64,000 nucleotides of DNA from Litoditis marina (lineage: Eukaryota > Nematoda > Chromadorea > Rhabditida > Rhabditidae), in the NCBI GenBank assembly GCA_964036275.1, contig OZ038434.1, positions 28,381,511 through 28,445,510 of the forward strand. The letters are read 5' to 3'. Of this stretch, positions 56,133 through 64,000 are shown in pieces; within the stretch, counting starts at the first letter, position 1, and the number at the start of each line of letters is the position of its first letter. The notes under the pieces are model-generated. The model ran no database searches. It was not told where the DNA came from and was given only the letters and a program-made list of their open reading frames with translations. The position numbers and the translations under genes are program-made.

Positions 56133-59100
56133 TTACAGTTTCGATTTTGCCCTAATTGTCCGGAATTCCTGAGCGGAATAGAACTTTGGTGCCGGATTCG
56201 AAATCCACTTCCCGTCCTTCTTCTCAAACGAATTCCGGGCAGCATTGTGCGGGAATGAACCGCCCTCCGAAATGTCCAAAACGGGGGTCACACACGCGTC
56301 TTGACCTGAAATTGGAAAACAAGTCACGCGCTCTAGTTCAACAGTGAAGTTCTGAACCTTACCCTTGAGTTCAGACTGAAATGTAGAAAATAAATATAGT
56401 CGGGTACATTTCGGTTGAACCGTCACCTCCCCCCCCCCCCCCCTTTTCGACGGAGCAAAAGGCAAACAACCACGCGGGCGCAAGTCCGAATTTTCAGTTT
56501 TCCAACCTGACTTGTATAACTTTTCTCGGTAGTCTGATGTGTGTAAAACGAAAGAGTCAGATTTTTTTGCAACCCGATTAACAGCCCTAAAAATATAGTC
56601 TTTTTCATTTCTACTGAGACCCCTACAGTAGGATTTCGAAACTTCTGAGTCGTCTTTTTCATGTACTTGGGATCGGAAAGGTAGAGGATTTCACACCCTA
56701 TTCTCGTTCTCAGGTACAATAAATATACGAGAGGATTTTTGCTGAAATAAATTCCCAGCTTCACAACCGCCTACGGAAAAATTGTAAGGTTACTGTAGGA
56801 GTCTCAGTACGAATGGTGTGAACTATACCTTCGAACATTTTGGTCCACTCGTCTCTGGTCTTCGTTCTGAACAGGTCTTCGAGTTTCTTTGTGGCCGCCA
56901 CAGGATCCGTATACACATCAGATATGGTAATACCGCAATCAAGAACTAGAAACGAAATATCTTTTTTTGCACAGTCTTTAATACTAATAACACAGAAAAC
57001 ACTCAAATTAACATCATACAAAGTTAGTTAGACACAGTCTAGAGCTTTGCGAGATTCCAACCTATTGAGTGCATTTGCTGTCTTTAAAGAAACCGTTACT
57101 CTCTAATTTGAGTTTCACGATAAGTTTAAAAAGCTCAAAAAAGTTTCATAATGCCCTCCCATTGACCAAGAAAAAACTTTCGCATTGAGAATTTGTAAAA
57201 TTTGCATAACGTCAAGCAATAAAGAATGGGGCATGAACATTTTCACTGCGACGCAATTTGACTTGGTTCATTTACATCCAGATTTATTCTGATTTTTTAG
57301 GCTCCAATTGTGTATTCGCATGTGATAGAGTGTTTTAAAATCATTTTTGCACTTCTTTAGGCTATTTTGAGCATACCCCGTACGCAACCCCCTATCGGTG
57401 TCATTACGTAAGCGGCTTTCCTGAGAAAACGAAGCACGATAGGGATATAAAAGTATATGTTTTTGTCAATGGTTTTTAATTTGCCATAGGGTCAGATTGT
57501 TAACTCAAAGGTCAAAATTAAAGCGGGACGGATTATTTAAATGCAACTAGGTATACCAGACAAAATTGAGGGAGCTTGTTCCGCCTCACATGGATATTCT
57601 GTTGGAAAGAGTGAACAGAATCGGAGAGACAGAGTTTTGAACAAATATGAGAAACAGAACAACAAACTTTCAAACATTTTGTTGTTGAACTTCGGCTCCA
57701 ATGCCCCAACTGCCATGAATTTGTCATCCTTAGTGGCATAGGTTCTGTAAAAAACTATCTGATTGAGAATTTTCAACTGAATCTCCAACCAAACCAAATT
57801 CGCATTGAAACAAACAACATCCATTGCAGAAAGGAGGAGAAAAGCTGAGTGCATTTAGTTTTAGAAGGGAATTCTTTCTAGTTGGCGTACTGTAAGAGTT
57901 TCATTCAAATGACCAGGACTATACCTGTAAACGGGAGATTTACCTCTTTTTCCCTCTAGGGTATACGGTAACATTGCACGTACGCTTGTCAAGGAGTATA
58001 CTTGTAAATGATACATTTCCCCCCTTTCTCTCTGAGGTATACTGTAACAATGCACGTGAGACTGCCGAGAACTATACGAGTGAATGGGAAATTTTCCTAG
58101 TTGGCATACTGTAAGAGTCTCATTCAAATGACCAGGACTATACCTGTAAACGGGACATTTTCCACTGAAGGCAGCGAAAGGATCGGTCCACAGATGAGAT
58201 TGATCGTGATATTGATTGACGAATGAACCGAGATAGGCGAGTCCCTCCACCATTGAACAATCGATTATGCAACCTTGACCACCTGAAATTGAGAAACTTG
58301 AGAGCAAATAACAAAAAAATTCAAGAGCAGAAGTTAGTGGAACAATGTGAATTCTCTTTTTTTCCAGCCGTAGTGCGGGACCTAGACAAACCACGAACCA
58401 GATTCCAATCAGCTGTATAACGAGAGAGTGTACCGGTCAGAGAGACGCAGACTCTCTCATTAACTACTACATAAACCTAAACCCACCATTTTTTTCCCGG
58501 TTCAGCAAGGCGGTGACTATGCCGAATGCGGCTGTCAGTCCACCTCCAGCGAAATCTGCTAGCAGGTTGGCCGGAGGGTAGGGAGACGGGTTGTCGTGGC
58601 CAGCCAGGGTCGGCAGAAGACCTGAAAAGGAGAAGTATACGAATTAGTTGAACATAATCTCTCTCTCAAAAATCTGCTGTGTTTGTAGTTATCTGATTCT
58701 CCGGCTCAAAGGAAGACATAATGGGAAGCTACCCCGGGGTATCTGAACGTAAGGTTGCGCGCGCCAAAACCCACTGAAATACGTGAACCATATAAAGTAG
58801 GTTCGTCAGTGTGAAATAAAATTTGTATATGTAGGTTTCTCTTGAGCAGCTCTTCAATATGAACTTTCCCTTCTGCCCCCCTTTAAGGTAGAGGAGTTGT
58901 CGCAATCCGTCAGGGTTGGTAGCCAATTTCGGGAAGGGAAGGTGGTTTTCATACTCTACTGTGGCGTAGTTTGATCTCTTTGATGGAAACAGCATGAATT
59001 CTCTCGCTCACCAGTCATGGCCACATAGTTAATGTCGTCTTCTGTTTCGTACTGTTCCCTGTGGCTTGAGTCCTGCGGTTTTTAGACTAAACTGGATATA

Positions 59101-60974
59101 GTGTGCGCACTTATCAAACTACAACGCCACTATTGTATTTAATGGCAAAGTTTAATTCCTAATTCGTTATCTAATTGTAGTTTGATCCCTATGATTCATT
59201 TCTCACCAGTAATGGCCACATAGTTGATGTCGTGTCCGGCCTCCTGACTCATCGGACCCGTCTGTCCATAACCGGTCAGACGACAGACTACCAGACGACT
59301 GTTCTCCTAAAAAGTGTTAAAATTTTATGTTTATTTGAAATGAAAACATCCGTTCGCTAGTAATCTGAGACTTGTGCATTTTCAACTGAGAATTTTCTCT
59401 TAATCCCATAGTTTATCGGACCTTTTCTCTACTGTAATGTAATCACTCTCAAAACTACATACTGCATTTTTTTTGCAATGGCTAGCGGCGTCGCAACCTC
59501 CGAGAAAAAAATTTCATCCATACTTTTCCAGAAATTCACAACTAACACGACTCACCTCTAATAACTCGACCGGGTCCAGTCCCATTTTCTCCAGAATTCC
59601 GGGTCGGAAAGGGTCGAGAAGCACATCGGACTCCTTGCAGAGGTCGCGTACGCGTTGCACTCCGGCCGGCGAGCGGAGGTCCAGCTGAACAATACTCCGT
59701 TCCAGGCCAATTACACAAGCAACCGGGTTGCTTTCCAAATGCAACCAAAGCATTCAAAATTGCATTAAACAGAAAAATGTTCAAGAATTGAGTGTTTGGT
59801 TGCATTTGAAAAGCAACTGATTTCAAGTTTTCTTTACACATGCAACCCGGTCGCATTTCGGTTGCATGCAACCTGGTTGCATGTGTACCAGCTTTGTTTT
59901 ACTCATCATAAACACATACAGTACCCACTTTGCAGTGACTCCTTTAGGAAGAAAACATGATATTCACCAAAAATGAGCGAAATGGTTTGTGAATAACGTG
60001 GTGAGTTCGGATAACTCTCTCCTAACTGAAAGCTTCCAAACTTCATGTGGGGTCTACGAGAATGTGAAAATGTAATGTATATTTTTTTTTTTTATTCTAC
60101 TCACCTTCAAACTTTCTTTGCCTCGATTCAATCTCTGCTCGACAATGCCTCCTTCCTCCTGCGAGAAAAACACATGTAGACGTTGTGTATTTGTATTTTG
60201 ATCTCGGTTCTAATCGGTTGACGCACGTGAATAATGTCCGGAACTACATCGAATTACCTTTTCAACACGTGTGGCATGTGTCACAACAACTATACTCCGT
60301 TTCACCAATCGGTGACTTTCTACAGTAATCTTTCGAATATTCAAGGAGATTTATGTAACCAACAAACAGACTTTTAGCTTCACTGTTTTCTGTGCTTGTA
60401 GTAACCAATGTATAAAACAAAATCACAAAGTTTAAACTACTTATAATACCTACAAGATATGAATAATCTACTTGAAAGACATACAATCTTACTGTAGAGG
60501 GCTATTGTTGCGTGAAACAGACTATAACCAGACTAACGAACCAAACAATTTTTCGGAAAAGCACTTGTAACTGACCTTACTATGTTATTATTCAGAACCC
60601 CATTGAAGTGTCGATCGTTGTACTGTAGTCATATATATGCTCGTTCAATATTCACTTTTCTGTTCATCATGGTATTGTTTTCATCTTGCTCAAATTCAGT
60701 TGGTTTTCATTTACTTTCTGTTTCTCTATGTATCTCACATGCTCGCATGGGAATAAATTTATCAAAAAAAACTATATATTATTGTACTCATAACCTTGAT
60801 TCCATGATGACTATAATGAATAAAATTAATAATAATATAATACATTGATATTATTAATACCTTTTCCACAAGTGTGACGTGAGCTCCAGCATCGGCCAGA
60901 ATTAGTCCGCAATGGGGCACCGGCGCCAGTCCACACAACTCGACCACGCGAAGACCGGCTAGGAGACCCTTCAT
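56133..60974 (-). CDS. AMACR: Alpha-methylacyl-CoA racemase
   Basis: Nine exons: 60861-60974, 60105-60158, 59556-59684, 59207-59306, 58487-58621, 58144-58282, 57668-57744, 56829-56945 and 56133-56305; phases all agree, 345 aa (human enzyme 382). A family III CoA-transferase fold, which interconverts R and S 2-methylacyl-CoA esters. It opens with [20 protein letters not shown] and keeps the catalytic residues: His in AGHDINYVA, Asp in [10 protein letters not shown] and Glu in [18 protein letters not shown] and DACVTPVLD are also typical. The C-terminus is SKL, a peroxisomal import signal. Exon 7 probably ends at a GTTTGT donor, chosen because it gives the expected length and phase. Introns hold several repeats, two of which form 5' splice sites. 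A duplicate of the end of exon 4 lies at 59012-59072. Confidence 0.93.
56594..56827. mobile_element. MITE family F2, copy e, at the exon 8 donor of AMACR
   Basis: tatagtctttttcatttcta at the left and gtacgaatggtgtgaactat at the right. On the minus strand the element begins at the second base of the intron, so the donor GTATAG consists of one G plus the element's TATAG end. Confidence 0.82.
57072..57540. repeat. 480-bp dispersed repeat R1, copy b
   Basis: Matches 38966-39440 throughout, in AMACR intron 7. Ends at aaagcgggacggatta. Confidence 0.8.
57880..58160 (-). repeat. Tandem duplication of the AMACR exon 6 end and donor
   Basis: Four units of 65-75 bp. The first (at 58144) and fourth (near 57935) share cccgtttacag, then gtatagtcctggtcatttga and actcttacagta; the middle two are diverged. 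The units resemble F2 ends and keep one frame open ([17 protein letters not shown] repeated). Confidence 0.7.
59012..59072 (-). pseudogene. Duplicate of the AMACR exon 4 3' end (exon 4b)
   Basis: Between exons 4 and 5. An acceptor (accgcag), an open 61-bp segment ending [10 protein letters not shown], and a GTGAGC donor. Entry phase 0 and exit phase 1 are the same as exon 4 ([10 protein letters not shown]). The catalytic His is replaced by Asp and most of exon 4 is absent, so it cannot substitute functionally. Confidence 0.55.
59112..59188. repeat. Short inverted-repeat element F5
   Basis: tatcaaactacaacg and attgtagtttgatccc enclose about 48 bp in AMACR intron 4. Confidence 0.5.
60290..60525. 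mobile_element. MITE family F3, copy b
   Basis: ctatactccgtttcaccaat at the left, gcgtgaaacagactataacc at the right; matches 41810-42038. In AMACR intron 1. Confidence 0.75.
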
Positions 60975-61118
60975 CTGGAGAAAGAAGTAATCATAATCTT
61001 CTACGGCAACTATGTTATCACTCTATTGAAATATTACGTAGTTATACACAAATCACATTATCAAACGATAGAAGGACTGTCTGTAGAGGGGGTTAAGATA
61101 GGCATGGGTGAGTTATGT

Positions 61119-61353
61119 TATAGTTCACACCATTCCTACTGAGACTTCTACAGTAACCTCACAAACTTTCCGAAGGCTGTTGTGAAGCTGAAAATGAAGT
61201 TCATGGAAAATTCTCTCGTATATTTACTCTACGTAAGAAGGAGAATGAGGTACAAACATCCTCAACTTCTCCGATCAAAAGTAAGTGAGTAAAACGGCTT
61301 GGAAGTTTTGAAATCCTACTGTAGGAGTCTCACTAGGAATGGAAAGTACTATA
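61119..61353. mobile_element. MITE family F2, copy f
   Basis: tatagttcacaccattccta at the left, actaggaatggaaagtacta at the right; closely related to the copy at 55102-55336. Confidence 0.8.
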
Positions 61354-61880
61354 CCGCTCATGCGGTCCGTCGGACAGAGCCCACGGATGAATGTTTTTGT
61401 TTGTTTGTTTGTTAATTTTTCGAAGAGAAGAGAGGATTGTGAAGTTATTATTCAGACAGTATTATAAATCTGTGTATTTCACAACTAAAAAGTATAGAAA
61501 TTTTAAAGTGGTGTGTTTAACGAAGTCGTTACAAGTATTGTTAGTCAAAAAAATAGATTACAATGATTACAAATGTACAAATTCCTTCCAGAACTTATAC
61601 AACAGACGAGAAACATGAAAACAACAATTATAGACTAGAAAGTATTCGATTAGAAATTATTTGTACGAATGCAATCCCGAACATTTGAATCCAAAATTAT
61701 AGAATCTTTCATGTTTACGTCGAAGAAATTTTGTTTACGTGAACAACACCATTGTTCCGTACTAGGGTTTTTCATTCTGAATAATACATTGAAACGTTAA
61801 TAAGTATGTTTTGAAGTTTTTCTTGTTCATCTTTTCAGAATTGGACTGTTATGTTTCTTAGAATGACTGATTGTCGACAG

Positions 61881-62070
61881 TTCCCATCATTTCTGTTAAG
61901 ACTCCTACAGTACTATTTTCACTTTCCAACTACCACTTCTAAAGCAGAACTAAAACAACCTTTTTCTTCGTAAAAGGGAAAAAGGGAATCATTCAAATGC
62001 GAAAAGTTTTAACATTTTGTTCAACATTCACGTAATTTGAAAGGAGTCTCAATGAGAATGAAAGTAGTAA
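61881..62070. mobile_element. MITE family F2, copy g, degenerate
   Basis: gttaagactcctacagtact at the left, aaaggagtctcaatgagaat at the right; the inner part is diverged. Confidence 0.5.
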
Positions 62071-62523
62071 ATAAAGACGTCCAAAACGACCTTCAGTTAT
62101 GTCCGAACTGTGCTAATTAGAGAAATGAGATAGTAGCTAGTTAGGATTGATGGGGGTCTGGGAAACAAAATTAAGTATTCCATTTTTAGAGCATCTGGGG
62201 AAAGATAATTTGAAAAATACGTTATTCATGGTTTTTACATATCATTCACTTGTATTATTTTCAATTGCAAATTGACACGAACTTTTCAAGCAGACTTTGT
62301 ATGAAGTTCCATTTTTCATAATATAGACAAAGTAGAAAGATGGTTATTTTTGCTATTTTCTATAGATAAAATAGAGTAAAGAAACATTGGAATTGTAATG
62401 ACAAACTTTTCAAAATTAGTTTTCTAGGAAAAAAATCAGCTGTAGGAGAGAATCAATAGTGAGCAATGGGTGGTATCACAACAAAAGAACAAAATACACT
62501 CTAGTCAGAGTACAGGGAGAGAT

Positions 62524-62578
<55 letters not shown>

Positions 62579-62860
62579 GAGAGGGAGGGAATGATGAAGA
62601 GGTAGAGATGAAAATAGAGAAAGAGAAAGAGGTAGATAGATGAAGCGATATGAAGAAGGGAGAGGTTCTGAGAGTGGACGAGAAATAGAAAGAAAGCATA
62701 GAGAGAAAGAGTGAAAATGGAAAAGATGAAGAGTTAGCAAAAGAGAGAGAGCATGATGTTTTTTCTCGAGTAGTAAAGCTGAACACGAAACATGAAGGGG
62801 AGTAGTTTTATGGGAATCACTTGTTTATATACAGTACATACAACAGTCGTTGGGGCCCGG

Positions 62861-64000
62861 TTACTTCTGGCTATCCTTGAGGTAGTTGGTCAATTGCTCT
62901 TGGTATGCCTTCGAGTTGTGCTGTTCGACAACCTGAAAAGTAACATTTGTAGTTTGATCACATTCACGAAGGGTATAAAAGGTCACGAGAGTTTCTCACT
63001 CATCCTCACTCTCCTTACCTATACACTATACTAGTAGTAAATTGAATAGTCACGTAAAGTTAGCACTTAGGGTTGTTAATCGAGTTCAAAATTTCGAGTT
63101 TTCGAGTTTCAAGAATTTTCGAGTTTTCGAGTTTTTCGATTTTTGAGAAAATCGAGTTGTCGAGTTTTCGAGTTGCGAAGGCAGGAAAATTTCGAGTTTT
63201 TGAGTTTCATAATCAAAAAATTTTCACATTTTGACCTTTAAAAACCTTCATTTATCGAGTTGAGAATTTCGAGTTTCCAGTTTTCGAGTACAAAATTTTG
63301 AGTTTTCGAGTTTTGGAAAAAATCGAGTTAGTTTCGAGTTCGACTCGACTCGAAAATTTTCGAGTTATTTCGAGTCGAGTCGAGTTTCGAGTTCGTCTCT
63401 AACAACCCTAAGCACTCTAAAAGGCATCGTGCACTTTGTCATTGCACGTTTCTGAGTTCTGCTGTGCTTGACATGTTTCACAAAGTACTAGCGTCACTAC
63501 CCGGGTTCACCTTAATCAATCAAGCTGCTGTATGATCTTCTTGTAGTTCAATCTTCCACCCACAAGAAATAAAACTTGAACGAACAAGCATTCGGCAACT
63601 TTTACAAAAAGTTTTCTTACCTTTCCCGAGCCCTCCTTTTCTCTCAAATAGAGCCCAATAGCAACCGAATTGAGACTGTTCACAGCAGCAAATGCGTCGT
63701 GGTCTGAAAAATTTCAAACTGGTTCACAATGTTTCATGAAGTTGATCAATAAAACTTCTGAAAACCGATTGGAATTACAATAAACGTTCACACTATGAAA
63801 GTAGAAAATTGAAGTTACGAGTACCTTTTATTCAGATAAAAATTAAAAACTTTACAAAGTAGATGTTATTGAAACACTGATGAAATTCAAAAAGCTCTTG
63901 CTCACATACTTCTCTCTCAGACCAAAGTTTCGAAATAAAATTAAGTTCACAAAGTGAATAATGAAAAAACTGTACCATCAACACTAGCCACGATGAGTTG
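62861..64000 (-). CDS. 3' end of an unrecognised gene
   Basis: Three minus-strand exons with agreeing phases: 63976-64000 (open at the window edge), 63621-63703 and 62861-62932 (stop TAA). They encode 60 residues: QLIVASVDDHDAFAAVNSLN, then SVAIGLYLREKEGSGK, then VVEQHNSKAYQEQLTNYLKD and a short end. The composition is that of a soluble protein with a charged, helical C-terminus. I cannot assign a family. The intron between the last two exons carries the satellite element at 63068-63410. Confidence 0.75.
63068..63410. mobile_element. Satellite array bounded by TAGGGTTGTTA termini (element H2)
   Basis: 343 bp. It starts TAGGGTTGTTAATCGAG and ends TAACAACCCTA, with AGCACT on both sides (63062-63067, 63411-63416). 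The inside is ttttcgagt repeats that invert toward the right (gactcgactcgaaaattttc). It is inserted in repeat R2, whose uninterrupted form is at 22058-22150. Confidence 0.78.

Larger units (their letters stand above)
60975..62860. other. Intergenic between AMACR and the edge gene
   Basis: Holds two F2 elements and a (GA)n tract (about 62526-62575) followed by purine-rich sequence to about 62755. The open frames across the purine tract on the minus strand are Ser/Leu low-complexity and not genes. Confidence 0.55.

Noticed and set aside
62501..62786. Ser/Leu-rich frames on the minus strand
   Set aside because: Translation of a (GA)n tract and purine-rich flanks.

Overview
The window reads as metazoan nuclear DNA, most likely from a nematode. 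The genes have many short introns with GT-AG (one probable GC-AG) junctions and short TTTCAG-like acceptors. There is a lectin / von Willebrand A (vWA) cluster of the kind expanded in nematodes, there are many poly-G/poly-C tracts, and the non-coding space is packed with small fold-back transposons. The species cannot be named from sequence alone.

Layout. 0-10 kb: three copies of a seven-exon gene for a small secreted Gly/Tyr/His-rich protein. Two are intact (231-2373 and 4124-6011, +) and one is decayed (9561-7183, -). A small secreted acidic protein gene at 6165-6763 has its signal-peptide exon split by a fold-back element that itself carries a SINE. 11-26 kb (-): C-type lectin coding in two blocks, 25912-24487 (signal peptide plus one lectin domain) and 21268-11174 (Ser/Thr-rich linker plus a second lectin domain). 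A young Ty3/gypsy-type LTR retrotransposon (14897-20875) lies in an intron of the second block. 42-28 kb (-): one long gene with a signal peptide and three successive vWA-like domains that lack the usual metal-binding motif. A repeat cluster interrupts the first domain. 48.8-43.0 kb (-): a complete Tra2-type SR splicing factor (255 aa by the model here). 49-56 kb: no gene found, two tandem-repeat fields. 61.0-56.1 kb (-): a complete alpha-methylacyl-CoA racemase (345 aa) ending in the peroxisomal signal SKL. 64-62.9 kb (-): the 3' end of a gene I do not recognise.

The exon models were built by hand. They are supported by splice phases that agree across consecutive exons and by recognisable family motifs. 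The genes do not form one pathway: the lectin and vWA genes look like secreted or surface recognition proteins, Tra2 acts in nuclear pre-mRNA splicing, and AMACR acts in branched-chain fatty acid handling.

Repeats explain much of the rest: a tRNA-derived SINE (7 copies), five or more families of short inverted-repeat elements, satellite arrays enclosed by shared TAGGGTTGTTA termini, and C/G-tract fold-backs. The most interesting signals are transposon ends that coincide with 5' splice sites in AMACR, the termini-bounded satellites, and duplicated exon cassettes in Tra2 and AMACR.
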